From Phoebastria nigripes (taxonomy: Eukaryota; Chordata; Aves; Procellariiformes; Diomedeidae), in NCBI GenBank assembly GCA_035582835.1, contig JAYKAV010000478.1:451216-515215 (forward strand): a stretch of 64,000 bases of DNA, given 5' to 3'. The notes beneath the pieces were generated by a model. That model saw only the letters and a program-made list of their open reading frames with translations, did not search any database and was not told the origin of the DNA. Shown piece by piece: positions 22,630 through 35,350 of this stretch (position 1 is the stretch's first letter; each line of letters begins with the position of its first letter). Position numbers and translations under genes: made by a program.

Positions 22630-25600
22630 AAACATGTTTTCTGCCTATTCATGCCTTTAAGGCACGTCCCTAAAACTGTGGGAGGGTTCCGGAGAGGTGG
22701 CGTGCCACAGGTGTAATTGGGCCTTAATAACTCTATTTCAGTCACTGGAAACAAGTTGCCTCATTTGTCTTTCATACTGGGATTTGCGTTAGAGGTACCT
22801 GCATCTCTCTCCAAATATGATCCCTGAATACTACATAACTTCAGTAGTTTTACGCCTTTCTGTGACCCAAAGCTGCACNGTGTCTAGCTAGTGCTTGCTG
22901 AACCTTTACTGCCGACAACAAATAATTATTCAGTATTAATTTAAAGACATTGTACTGAAATAGCATTGGGGTTTGTGTGAAGCAAAGGAAATTTTTGAAT
23001 GCATACTATGCCTTCTTAGTGAGGTACAGCTTGAAAATGAAATGCCACTACCTTCAGCGGGCTGGGGAGCTACATAACATTCGAAACGTTTTAGTATTTA
23101 TTCAGTTGTCTTTCTGGAATTAATGGAGGGAAGGCTTTGGGAATATAAGGCCCTGAAAATTTGATTCCCAGTAATTGCAAATTTGAGATGGAATTTTTGG
23201 TTGTCATACCAGTTTAAGATTATATTTGTACCATTGTTTTTTCAAGCTGAATTTTTCTTTGATCTGTTTAGTCATGGATCCACACAATCAATTACACTGA
23301 CACAAGAAAGAGCGCTGTTTCTTGAACAACTGGGCCAACCGAATGNTTCCCGGCTCAGGAGTGCTATTGCCTGAGAGAGACTACCTGGCTCACATAATTA
23401 ATAAAATTTGAGAGGAAATCTCACCAAAAGAGAGATGTCTCATTACCCTTCCTTACCTGCACACAATCACACAGTCCTTGCCCTTGTTTCCATTCTCATT
23501 CTTGCTTCTTGTGAGTTAATTCAAGTTGATAATCCAGCAAGAAACTGCTTTCTTTGACCTCATGCTGGAGTGGTTGAACGGTCAGATTTGTTTTCTTCAT
23601 TCCATCTGTAAATATTGCTTCTTATGCTTCTACTTTTCATGTATGCCTGCATTTTCCGTAGCAGCTCAATGCTTTGTCATTTTATATTAGATTATTTGCT
23701 TTCCAAATCACCTCTTTTTGCATAACAGGTTATAAGACAAGTGTAATAAATCACCCAACCCAATTATTTCAGTTGAATAAATGAAGTATAAAAGAAATAT
23801 CTTCAGATATTGAAAGTCTGTTTCATTTCACTATTCACTGAAAAGATTTTGTTAATACCACTATATTTACAATATTTAATTTTTATGCATCTGCTTCTCC
23901 AAGCCCCTTACATAGGGATTGAAATCACCTTTTTCCCAAGTNGAATGCAGTTTCTTCGTGAACATGTGAAGCACATTGAGGCTTTTTGAGCATGAAATAT
24001 AATGCTTTAAAATAATACGGAATTGTTTCATCCATTCCCATTCATTTCTCCTTTTTCTTACGTTGCCATTGCAATTCTGCATAAGCTCTGGGCGCTCAAC
24101 AGCTTAGGCAAGTTTTTCAGCCAAGTCATAGGATCCTAAGGTAGTTTGTACTCAAAACCTGTATTGCTGAAGAACTAAAAAAAATCTGCAATAAAGGAAA
24201 AATCAGAGCTGATGGGAGAATTGGTGACAATAAATTAAGAATACATGTTGGACCATAATAAAGCCCTGATCTTGTCCACCAACATGAGATATTTATTCTT
24301 CATGGGAGAGCATAACACAAAGTAGCAAATGTTCATGGTCTCAAAAAAAAAAAAAAAAGTTAAAAATACTGCTTCTGAGAGCAGTTATTACATGAGATTA
24401 CATGAGCAATAATTACATGACAATTACTGCATCAAAGCTCTTCATAATTACACTGGATGCCTTTTTGGTTAGCCAAAGATGGAATTGAGACTCCTGCTAA
24501 GTTTACATGCTGAAGCATAAGTAACTATAAGCAAAGCATTAAGTACTTATCTTACACAGGGACTGCAAAAGGAGGACTTAAAAAAAAGAGACTTGTTAAT
24601 TTAGCATGGGATAAGCCTTACTAAATTCATTTAACAGATCCTTACTATAACATGGCAACTTTGTACTAAAAATACCTGTCACTGTTGTATTACAGCATAA
24701 TTCACCATCAGTACTACGCTGCAGTCGCTCTGCGTGGGCTCCATACCAGATCTCCGGACCCTTCAGCAGTCTCTTGAGCAGCCTGGGAACAGCTGAAGTA
24801 CACGTGGTTCCCTAGTCTGTGTCAACTTTAGAAGTAAAACTTCCGTACTTCCAAAATTCACTCAAAAATAACTTTCACACAAACAAGCTGTTCTGCATAG
24901 TCAATCTCAACTCTTAAACTATCTCTTAATACTTAACATGCTTATAATTTTAGGCAGCAGGTCGTGCTGTCATATATTTATCTACCTTTTTCATACCATT
25001 CCTCAAAAAACAGTGACCACAAATTCGTCGTACTTCTGTGCCAACAATATTGATCATCAACGCCTGACAGAGAAAACCCTACATGAGAATTCCCTGCCGT
25101 CAAAGAAGAGTTGAGACCTCATCTTCTTTACTTTAGGGAAGTGTTGAACCACTTCCAATATGTGAGTAAGCTCTATCCTGGCAACTTCTAGCATGACAAA
25201 CTTGTAATTAGCATGTGGGTCTCAACCTTTACATTTCTTAGCGATAAGTACCCCCTTACTTACCACGTGTGGTATGATCTCCCTGTAAATCTGTATTCGG
25301 GTCTCCTTGCCTTTGACTTCTTTGATGTTAGCTAGCTGGTTGAAATCACAGTTCAGCATAATTATGGTACAGATCCAATCTTTTTATTTGTAGGGAGCTG
25401 GCTTTGTATTTCATGTTTGTGAGCTGTGTAAATGAAGGTCAGCTCTGGAGTTGCTGATTTTGGAGTCACATTTCTTTAGTCGCTATAGAAAGGCAAGCGA
25501 GGAGAGAACGTCCCTCCAGCATATGTAGCACTTCCACAAACATGAACCTTTAGACCACAAAATTGCTCAAGGTGAGGGAGGCCTCCACCTCCNGACAGGC

Positions 25601-27330
25601 AGTGTGGGGATCCAGATTTAGGAGACACTTAGCTTTGCTCTTCATGTTCCAGGGAAACATCTCCCATGCTAGATCTCTTTGGGTTTTCATTCATCATTAT
25701 TTTACATCAGCTGTATTGGAAAGTCTGAATACGCCTTTTCTGTGTGTTTCTATCTAAACTCACAGGCTGGCTAACTTTCATAATAAAATTAAACCCAGAC
25801 AAAATAAACCTCTCTTTGAATAAGGATTGGAAGCTTGGTATATGTTTTTGTCTGCATAAAATTAAGTTACAAGTTTTGTATCACAAAAGTAAAACATGGA
25901 TGTGTTAGCAGCACGATCAATAAAAAAATTCAAAACATTTTTGGGTTCAAAGGAGATTAAATGATGTCTAATGGTACGTTTAGTCAAAACTATCATAATT
26001 CCGATCCAATACAGCAAAAATTGATTAAATGCCACTAAGTGATAGATTTCCCTACATAGCCGTTGATGGGAAATCACTATAAAATGTGTTTCTGTTTCTA
26101 CTGATCTCACACAGTTCTTTGGCCCTTTCATGAAGCAATTGTTTACAAAAGTCTTCAGCTTACAGAAGTAAATAACCAGGCTGGGACAGTACTTTGCTAC
26201 ATAAACTATATGCAAAGTAGATCAAGCATTCATTTTCATGTACAAAGTCCTGACACAGGAAGGGAGTAGGTTGATCATACATATCAAAGAAGAAGTCTCA
26301 ACACTGAAAAGCAGCTCAAAACCGCTTAGGGCTTTATATTTGCCTGAATGAGCTAATTTGAATGGGGCCAGCTTATCCACGCCCACGCTATCCAGTCTGT
26401 TCTATGCCAGTCCTCCCTCTAATTTACTTTTTCAGTCATCTTTTCGTATTTGTAAATTATATCAAGTAATTCTGTATTTATTTCCTTATTGTGAAGGAAA
26501 ATATTGGGTAGCGTTATGGCAAATGCTGCAGCTCCAACCAAAACATCTTCCTAAACAGCAATTTTCTATTCAGTTTTGGGGGTTTTTTTGCACCTGTCAG
26601 TCACCTTACTGTATCACACCAGTTTAAATGAGGGTATCACAAGGCTGTAAGTCAAACTTAGGCTTATCACAGTCTAAGTATCTTAGACCTCTACTTCTGG
26701 AGAACATCTAGAGTGGCTGTCATCCAAAACTTGTAATCACCTCAAAAAAAAAATCCTTTTTGTTTCAAAAAGCTATTCTCTATAACTGTGGAGATAAAAT
26801 GGCGCTTACTGAAAGGATATTCAATCCAGTGCTGAAAGGTATCATAAAAATCAATAGTGGAGGGCAAAGATGCTGTCAGGGAGCAGCAAGGGCCAGCTGC
26901 TCCCTGAGGGAGGCCAAATTTTACTGTAGATGGAATGGGCAACGTGGGGCTTGTGTCTAATACCAACTTTTTCTCTTTATTTCTGTGAATCTATGAATGG
27001 AGGAGTCCAAATAGTTCTTCACAGGCAAATGGCCAGATCCAGCTACTGCCTGCACACTTAACCCCCAGTAAATTTGTGCCCAAGCTCTTCATCTCTCAGC
27101 TGATTTGGTCATGCATAGTCATTAGAAAAACAAAGTTTTTTCTAATGATATTAATAATTTATTCATGGTCACAACACATAGTTTCCAAGTGAACCTGAAG
27201 ATTGCTAATCAAACCTCATGCTCTCCAACTGGCACATCAAAATCTTCCTGCATATCACATACATAAGAAAGGTAAAGGAGGAGCAAATTTGAAAGTAACT
27301 TGAAGGTGAAGGATGACTGGTTATTTTAAG
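22630..27330. other. Intergenic, no gene seen
   Basis: AT-rich sequence upstream of the CAPRIN1 CpG island. No exon with conserved coding similarity, recognisable repeat family or RNA gene was found. A poly-A run lies near 24343-24358 and a 12-bp hairpin at 26876-26907 (listed separately). Confidence 0.6.
26876..26907. repeat. Perfect 12-bp inverted repeat (hairpin)
   Basis: The left arm TCAGGGAGCAGC (26876-26887) and right arm GCTGCTCCCTGA (26896-26907) are exact reverse complements around an 8-base spacer (AAGGGCCA). The stem is GC-rich, so an RNA copy would fold stably. Pairing does not extend cleanly beyond 12 bp, too short for a typical microRNA precursor. No T-run follows that would suggest a pol III terminator. 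Confidence 0.85.
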
Positions 27331-27339
27331 GAATCCATA

Positions 27340-28480
27340 ATGCTGATATAGGACAGGCTGGACTCACGATGCAGTTTAGTCCCAGGATGGACTGCTAATG
27401 TCAACCTCCCAGGCAGGTTATTTTAATGCTTCGTGATTCTTACTGATAGAAAATTGTCTTTGGATGTAATCTGAATCTCTCCAGTGTTGATGCTGCTACT
27501 TCTCATCCTAAATATCCTGGACACAAATACTACGTTTTTTTCTTTCTCTTTGAAGCTGTCTTTCTAACACAATACGGTAACACAGTTGTATTTCTTCGCA
27601 GTGTTCTTTGCTAGGTCAGGCACCCCCAGTTCTTTCAACCTTTCCATAGAGTTGAAGTGTCTTAGACCTCTGACTATTCTTGATGTTTTCCTCAATGCTA
27701 TCTCCAATCGGTCTGTATGTACCTTCAAATGGAGTGCTTAAACCAGGATACATTATTTCAGCCAAGTCCTTATTAATGATGATATCATGATACAGTTACA
27801 TTATGTGTCTCACAGGATACGCGTACCTAGATATGATGTTTGCTTTTTCTGCAACAAAATCACACCGTACACTGAGGTTCAGCTTGTAATTCATTATCAC
27901 CTCCAGATCTTTTTCTGCAGAAATACTGCCTAACACATTATCCCCCAGCATGAGTTTATGAAGTTGCTTATTGCTGCCTAAGTGGACCTGTCCAGATTGA
28001 GTTTCATCTCTTTTTTTGACCATTTCACATTTTGTCTCCAAAGTATGGCTTTTTTTTTTACAGCTTTCATACCCTCTGTTCTACCATCTAGATCATAATG
28101 AAAATATTAACTAGCATGGACACGTGAACAAATTCCAGTGATACCTTGCTTCATACCTCCTTTCATTTTGACAGGGAATTGCTGGCAATTATTCTTTAAG
28201 TAGACTAGCTTTGCACCCACTTTACAGTAGTTTCATTTAGGTCATGTTTTCTTAGCTTGCTTATGAGTTGTGTGAGAAAGTATTAGAAGCCTTATTAAAG
28301 TCAGAATATGTCATCTGCTTCTCCTCTATCCATGTGATATTCTTCGTGGAAGGAAATTAAACAGTTTGACACAGTTTGGTTTTGACAAATTTATGTTGGC
28401 TTACTCATCTCCTTTATTTCCCAATCACTTAGGATGTTTCATGAATAAAGGTAGAGCATCTCTAACTTAATTTAGAAAGA
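27340..28480 (-). mobile_element. Degenerate CR1 LINE (3' ORF2 region)
   Basis: Plus-strand sequence reads as antisense CR1 over about 1.1 kb. The clearest part is 27796-28041 on the minus strand. There a translated piece containing SISAEKDLEVIMNYKLNLS and FVAEKANIISR corresponds to the CR1 reverse-transcriptase tail (typical form SSFAEKDLGVLVDNKL). Further right, the region near 28370-28400 (TTTTGACAAATTTATGTTGG) matches another conserved CR1 block. The copy is truncated, has no long intact frame and is not active. Confidence 0.75.
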
Positions 28481-28489
28481 CTTAGTATA

Positions 28490-30160
28490 CAGCTCAATTT
28501 GCAAGTGGCTAGATCAACTTGTTGCTTTCATTTCGTTTCCCAGCTGAAAAACTCTTATTACGAGCTTTCAAATGGCAAAGTTTCTCCCAATGTGAAAACA
28601 GAAAATAGTGCTGATGTGTAAATCCCTGTGCACTGAGATGAGAAGATGCCTCTTTGCAGTCTGGCTCTTGTGTACTTGTTTATACTGACCTGCTTATCTC
28701 AGGCTTTATCATATCATTTACACTTCTTAACCTAATGTCTGTTTTCCAGTACAGCATAGTCAGAAAGGAACAGGAAATACTTAAAACCTCTTATATAAAA
28801 TATTCTTATATGGAAAATAAAAGTGTGCTTAGTAAGCATGACTAAAAGAACTGGAAGCTGCTGTAAACAACAGTATTTGAAACCTCTGCACTTTACAAAG
28901 GGCAGGTTGTACATTACAATTCCACTGTTCAATCTTTAAATCCTATTAATGTAACCTACTAAGTAAAAGAAAAGAAAATCACAGGATGTTTTATGATTCT
29001 TTTTATATCATATTTAAGCACAAATGTCCTATCTTTCAAAGATTCTGAGGAACTACAGTTCTCATGCGAGTCAGGTATATTTTAAGGTTCACAATATATT
29101 GACTGTATTTAAATACTTTTCTGTCTGTCTATCTATGTATCTATCTACTGTTGTAGTGTCTACCTATCTGTCTGTTTAGAAGATAAGGTAATAATATAGA
29201 TGACATTGCCTCACACTGACTAGAATTGCATCTCACAATGAATACTTGCATGAAAAGAATGCAGAAAGCCTTTATCCCTGTAAGTATAAAATTTTTCCAG
29301 TCCAGAGGAAAGCAAGGATGGGTAGATAATTCTCACACTACAGTCAGTATTTGAGGCACAGCTGGGCTGTTTTGAGGAAGACTAATCACAGACCTTATGC
29401 TAAAGGTCTATCTGAATAAAAATTAATGGTTGCATGAAACAAGTATTTCCAAATATGTTGGTGTTACAGCTACCTTTCAAAGGCATGCTGTCTTTAGGAG
29501 TGCCCACTGGTGCTCTAGCCCTTTTTCTTCCTGACTGCTCAGCGCTCTCCGAGGCATACATAAGTATGTTCCTCAAGGCCATATACATCCCAGGGAAGCT
29601 GAACCATTCTTCCACTAAAGAATTGCAAATGCTTCTGCTCAAAAAAGCCTCAAACAAACAAAAAAACCCAAAACAAAACAAAAAACCCCCAAGCCATGAA
29701 AATCATGTAAAAACAGGTAAAGAGATCACCTACATAAATTCAGATTTATTCCTATGTTTTGCCTGTGCTTCAATAGGTTTTCTTTTCAAGCCACTGACCC
29801 TCAACTATGTTGTAGAAGGCCTCTGCTCAGTCCTGTCCCCTGCTGATCATGGCTGGACCTCCTGGCTGGACCCTGACTTGTCCCCTCACCTTGTCTGACG
29901 GCTTCTCAATGGAAGCCATCACTGTCACCAACCTGGCCCCACGTGGGTACCTTCGGATTGCGCTCTGGTCAATGGGGTCACTGCCCCTATTCTGTCCTTG
30001 CGCTTGGCTCCTGGCTCTCCTTCCTTTGTGGAGCAGTCCCTGATAGCCTTTACTTGACTATAGCCAGTCACTTCTGGCATGGTGTCTTTTGCAGTCATGA
30101 AATTAAGTTCAAGGACTCTTCAAGTCCAAACTCTTCAAGTCCACTGGGCAATTCTATTCC
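28490..30160. other. Intergenic, unexplained; includes a GC-richer patch
   Basis: No exon was recognised. A TCTA/TCTG tetranucleotide tract lies at 29121-29177. About 29840-30050 is noticeably more GC-rich and contains overlapping chance open frames. It may be a decayed repeat I cannot name. Confidence 0.5.
29121..29177. repeat. Interrupted TCTG/TCTA microsatellite
   Basis: CTGTCTGTCTATCTATGTAT and later CTACCTATCTGTCTGTTT form two blocks of tetranucleotide units separated by about 20 bases of non-repeat sequence. Confidence 0.8.
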
Positions 30161-30184
30161 CCAGCACCACAGCGATGAATGGGT

Positions 30185-30360
30185 TATAAATGTCTTTGAA
30201 GAGCAATAGAGCTATTCACCAAGCAGCTATCCGAGTCATAAAAACACAGGGTAAGACCCTACTGCAGGTGAGGAAATAAGAAATTTGGGAACAGCTTTCC
30301 CTCAGGAGGCTGTAGCACACCTAGTTTGTCTGAGGACCAACACAAGATTTAAGGTTTTAA
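30185..30360 (+). mobile_element. Possible CR1-like remnant
   Basis: A short stretch around GGGAACAGCTTTCCCTCAGG followed by AGGCTGTAG resembles the CR1 3' region. Flanking similarity is poor, so this is a tentative call. Confidence 0.3.
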
Positions 30361-30374
30361 AAAATATATTTTTG

Positions 30375-30540
30375 ATTCACTGACATTAGTAACTAACATA
30401 TTGCAATAATAACATGTTGCACTCTGAGAATTGCAATGACAGAACAATTATCTAATTAGAAAGTAAAATTAATTACATCATGTTGTAATTACTTAATAAC
30501 CGAGAAATTGTCATCAGGTCGAAGGCTGGGAAATGTCATG
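30375..30540. other. AT-rich repeat-free block, possible conserved non-coding element
   Basis: Dense in homeodomain-type words (TAATTA, ATTAATTA, TTGCAAT/ATTGCAA) and without repeat-family similarity. The texture is like vertebrate conserved non-coding elements. Alignment was not possible here. Confidence 0.3.
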
Positions 30541-31003
30541 AAAAATTATCAGGGAGTGCAATTTGCTGGTTAAAAAAAAGTTGTCCTTGCAAACATGAAG
30601 TTTGGAAGCAGGCTTACATCAGCTCCTCACAGGCCCATCACCGAGTTTCGTTTTGCGTCACCACGTCCGTAACAGACTCCATTTGGGGACAGGAGGCCTT
30701 GTTGGACCTGAAGAGCCGAAGGCAAGAGCCGAGACCTGCCGTTGGCAGCAGGATGGGTGCTAGAGAGGAAGAAAGCCCCAGTCTCACAGCGAGCTGGAGG
30801 AAGCTGGAAGATGAGATTGGAGAGAGAGGAGCACTGAATTCCAGTTACTTTGGGACTACAAATTGCTGCCAGGAAGTCAGCAAAGGCTGATATAATTTAG
30901 AGCAATGCCAGGCATGCTTGGTGCTGTGGCTAGTTTGGTCCAGAACTCAAGAGCTTGTAAAAGTGCCATTATTTGGCAGATTATGGCTCACGCTGTAAGA
31001 GAT

Positions 31004-31048
31004 GCATTGGTTGCAATGGTTGCAATGGTTGCATTGGTTGCAATGAAG
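31004..31048. repeat. 9-bp minisatellite, five units
   Basis: Units GCATTGGTT, GCAATGGTT, GCAATGGTT, GCATTGGTT and GCAATGAAG run head to tail, differing at one or two positions. Confidence 0.9.
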
Positions 31049-31879
31049 GAATACCGCATCGAAATCTAAATCTGCCAAATGTGTGATTTGGAATAAGTAT
31101 TGGGGATACAATATTTACCAAGGACCTTATATGACCCAGGATTTTTGTGTAGGATTGTTTCTGGAGCAACTTTCCAAGTTGCTTTGGACTACTTGAAAAG
31201 CAGTCTGATGTTTAAACTGATGATGGTGATGAAGATTAAGATAGTAACTGTGACGAGAAAGGCAGACAAACAAGAAGACACAGTCTTTAAATAAACAGAG
31301 AGTAGACAAAAAAATGAAAACATTCAAATACCGTGTGTCTGTGAACCAGTGTGTTTGTTTTTGCAAGACAGGTTGCAATCAACATTTGAAAAGGTATGTA
31401 AATAACGTTTCATGCAAATATTCCCCTGGACACAGGCGTGTGATCTATTAACTATTCAAAAACAACGTAAGCATTTTGTCATTACTGTCTGTGGTGTGTT
31501 CTTTGCTTTAATCTGTCCTTTGGTCTTGGAGCTGCCAGATTTCCATAACTGGGTCACCTTGTTCTTTCTCAACTTTGCTTTCTGCTACGTGAAATGAAAA
31601 ATTAGCATTTTTTGTGACATACATTCAGGGCTTCTATGAGGAGCTTGAATGGCTACTCTAGAAAGTAAGGAATCCTGAAATATGTGGGAAAATATGCAGG
31701 AAGGAGTGAATTCATATTTGTGGATAACATGAAATTTCAGTGACCGCTGACCTTTGCAAACACGATCTGGGATGAAAATTGTTAGCTGGCCAAAGAAAAA
31801 GAAGAATGTCACTTGATGCTCAGGAANGATACTAGACTCACTCTTTGTACTTTGCGGAGTGAAAAACACTACTCTAGTG

Positions 31880-31952
31880 CCTAATAATAAATTATAATAA
31901 AATATTAAAATAATTATAACAATAATTATAACCATAATTTTAAAATCTTTTA
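31880..31952. repeat. AT-rich low-complexity tract
   Basis: This stretch consists almost only of A and T with many TAAT/ATTATAA words. It has no coding or clear repeat-family content. Confidence 0.8.
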
Positions 31953-33189
31953 AACTCGGAGATACATGAGTCCTTGTGAGTGATTTATTAATTAAAATTG
32001 GGTTAAAAAGGTGATAGAAGGGGACATTAAAAGTATTTTAATATTCTATTTTAACCACTAGAGAGCGTTCAAGAGCTGCTTTAAAAATCCATTTTTACCT
32101 TCTCCCTCGAACTCCAAAACAGGGATGCTCTGAGATGCATGGGATAGTCACTGCGGTTTGAAGGAGGAATAGGGAGACATCTCAGAGAGGGGCTCCACTC
32201 TGAATTCTGCTGGCCTACACATGCCAGTGAAGAAGAGTATGATGAAGGAATGGAGGCAATCCTCGACTTTTTGACGTTCTGTCACAATTATCCTCAGCAG
32301 GTGACATGCCATCGGGCGTACACCTCCCTAGTGGCAAACAGCACATCAGCGACCATCGTTAGGAAAAAATATTTTTGGAAGTGTTTGTCCTGAAAGGTGT
32401 ATTTTTTGTTTTAGTTTTGTTAAGAAAAGATATGGATTGCGTATGCTGAGGATGAGTAAGCAATGCCATTTTATTAACTCAGTACTGATAACTTAAAACT
32501 TTTTCATCGTTTGTAAAATGTGCCATCATATTAGAGTTTTGGCTCAAAGTGACTGAAGATTACTCCTGGGACCTCTACAGAGAATAAAAACCCAATGAAG
32601 CCCTTCAGTGACATGACTGCTACCAGGTGCTGCACATTGTCCTTCCTCTTTAAAGTGCAGTTTCCAAAGCCAGTTTTACTAAAGAAGCCAAATATGTCTC
32701 GTTAGCAAAGGCACTAGGGAACTCTGAACCTCTGCCTGCACATTCACTACGGATCTCTTCCTGCCTTGTATGAACGTATTGAGTGGCCTCCAGGTGGTTT
32801 ACGCTCTCTGTTAGAAAAGCACCCTTCTTCCCCCTCACCTTTCCTGGCCCCAAACATCAGTTTCCAAATTTTTCCCGTCCTCACTGCCCACTCAGACCAG
32901 CAACTTTATGGGAACACAAATACATGTTAGCATTTGGCATCCCATGCCAATATTTAATCCTAGACAATGACAAATAATCTGAACTGGTAGCGTAAGCATT
33001 AGATGAAAACAAATTTCTGTTAGGTTCACAACCCTACCCATAACACTTGAACCCCCAGATTTAACCAGAGAAGGGAGAGTTTGCAAGTCAGGACAGAAGA
33101 GAGAGCATCACCTCACCTGATATAATGGGAAGCTGTAGAAAGAATAAACTCAGCTTTAATAACGAGCGTCAGATGGTAAGAGTGGAGGT

Positions 33190-33445
33190 GGCCAGAGGGA
33201 CTGGTCTTACTTTTTCTTCTTTGCAAGGGGACACTGCACAGCCTTTTGGGCAACCTGTGCTCCTGTGCATAGACCCCAGGATGTTGTTGGTCTTCTTTGC
33301 TGCCAGGACACCGTAAGCTCGTCTTCAACTCACCGTCCACCAAGTGACTCCGGTCCTTTTCAGCAGAGCTGCGCCCCAGCCAGTTGGTCCTAGCCTGTGT
33401 GGTTGCCAGGGGCTCTTGCTTCCCAGAAACAGAAGAAACATCTAA
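33190..33445 (-). mobile_element. Degenerate CR1 LINE fragment
   Basis: The minus-strand translation contains NWLGRSSAEKDRSHLVDGEL, matching the CR1 reverse-transcriptase tail pattern (WLESSSAEKDLGVLVDNKL). The plus-strand words CCAGGATGTTGTTGGTCTTC and CTTTTCAGCAGAGCTG are typical antisense CR1. It is truncated and frame-broken. Confidence 0.65.
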
Positions 33446-34599
33446 TTGGACAAGTGGTTCCATTGATTTTTTTATTCTCCTACATGAAAAAATGTGTATG
33501 TGTATCAGAAAAAAAGAGTGAAAGCTGCCTGTTTGAAAATAATTCCAGCAAGTCTTAACTAGCTTTCCCCTTGTGCTGCTCATCCAGGAACTATTGGGTT
33601 AATTTGTAATTTCTAGCGTACAGAAATGTATAGATTTGGGGACCCGTTCATTAAGGTTCCATCAAGTCTTTACATTTGCACTCATCGATTTTGAGGCTAA
33701 TATATCATTAGCCTAATTTTCAGATTTCTGGAACGTCAGCGTTAGTTGTAGATTAGTTGGAAACCAAACTGAGCAATGATTGCTTATATAAAGAAAAATT
33801 GTGTGGCAATCTGCATTTCCTATGCACTGCTTCTGCTAGTTTGAAAACCTTCTTACAAGGTCTTCTGGCAGGAAAGGAAGGGGTTTTTTTTCTGTCCTCC
33901 GTATTAGTGGCAGAGTTATTTGCAGTATAACCAGAAGTGGATGCAGCAGGACCTGTTGTAATCAAAATCAGCCCAGTATTGAACATTTCCGTATCCTTGG
34001 CCTTCCACATAGGGTTGGATTCATACTAAAAGAGATGAGTTGGGCTTAGTACCATTACAATCAATGGAAGTCAGGGTGAGATGTGAATGCAACAGTCGTG
34101 AGTAAAAATGACAAGATTTTTGCTTGAGTCTGATCTTCAGGGCTTGTTAATAATGATGTTGAGGAATCCAAAGCTAGTTTTCCTTTCAATAGTTCTCTCT
34201 TCTTTTCTGCTGCAATGCTCTCCTCTCTTTTATCCGCTAGAAGGCAGAAGTGAGGTTTTATGAGCACATTTACCAAAAAAACTGCACAGCAGGAAGATTT
34301 ATAGCAACGTGACTGCCGCTGTTTTTCTAGGGTTTCATCATCTTCAGTCTCCCAAGCACTTCTCATTTTCAAGGGTCCCAACGCCTTCACAAACTTGACC
34401 TAACATAAGCATCGCGCGCAGAAATCCTGCTATCTGTAAACGGTAGCTCAGCGGTGGGCTGCGACACTTCTCAGCCTCACAGGACATGCATGGAAGAATA
34501 TATTATCTAGCTGAAACTTCAGGGGGAATTTTAAAAAGCAGATTGTAATTAATTGAGTTGGAATTTGGCCAAGGCAGAGACTTTAATATGTCTTCTTTC

Positions 34600-34606
<7 letters not shown>

Positions 34607-34640
<34 letters not shown>
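34607..34640. repeat. Poly-T tract of 34 bases
   Basis: An uninterrupted T run ends in GCAG. It could be the tail of a minus-strand retrocopy or simple slippage. No donor-type sequence was recognised beside it. A 12-bp palindrome (GACTCATGAGTC, 34644-34655) containing an AP-1 site TGAGTCA follows immediately. Confidence 0.9.
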
Positions 34641-34642
<2 letters not shown>

Positions 34643-35149
34643 AGACTCATGAGTCATATAACACCCTTGTCTAGAGCTTATGCCTTTGTCAAATCCATTT
34701 CAGTCCCATTCCTGTCAGAAAGGTCCGGCCATGGGGCTGGGGGTCAGTTTAGCCCTTAGCCGTATGCGTGCGTGAAATGTCTTTGGCATTCTCTCATCCG
34801 AGTCCCTCCTCCAGGATCCCTCCTCATCGGCACATTTTTCCACCTTAGCCGGTCCCAAACCTTGATTTGGCATCCTTACCTGCTCCTAATTTCTCTGTCA
34901 TTCTTACGCCGCGTAATGCCCGCTGCCTTTGGAGGAACTCTCTTCCTTCGGAGGAGATCTGCAGATCTCTCTTATTTAATGCAGCCACTTCTGGCCTGTA
35001 GACTGTTTGTGCTCTCTTTCAGTACATACCTGCTTTCATGTTTTAAACTTTTGGCTAAGCACACCTTTTTACTTTTTCCTCCTTTTCCTTAGCACCAATT
35101 AAACTCCCTAGGCATATATAAAAAATGCCTCTTCTTTCCAAGACAGAAA

Positions 35150-35350
35150 CACTTTCTCTTATTGATGGATTTTAAAACCCAAGATGGCTGCAGCAATTTT
35201 GTCAATTAGCAAAGAGAATCAACTTTACCTCATTTATCTGACAATTATGCAATGTCATTTGCATAATGTGAAATTTACATCTTCCATTGTCACATGCTTC
35301 AACTCATTTACTATCCTAATGTCCATTTGAAGTACATGATGAAAGCGTTG
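35150..35350. other. AT-rich repeat-free block, possible conserved non-coding element
   Basis: Contains ATGCAA and TTTGCATAAT octamer-like words (ATTTGCAT at about 35258-35265) and a GATA-type TTATCT near 35234. No repeat similarity was recognised. Candidate regulatory DNA only. Confidence 0.3.

Noticed and set aside
27796..28041. 81-codon minus-strand frame as a host gene
   Set aside because: The peptide matches the CR1 reverse-transcriptase tail, so it is transposon-derived and truncated.
32048..32062. CTCF-like motif CCACTAGAGAGC
   Set aside because: One of the strongly conserved G positions is A, and the flanks do not extend the motif. The similar word near 32325 on the other strand has two mismatches.
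34440..34480. tRNA-like word GGTAGCTCAGCGGT
   Set aside because: It resembles a tRNA D-arm/A-box, but no B-box, acceptor stem or cloverleaf can be formed around it.
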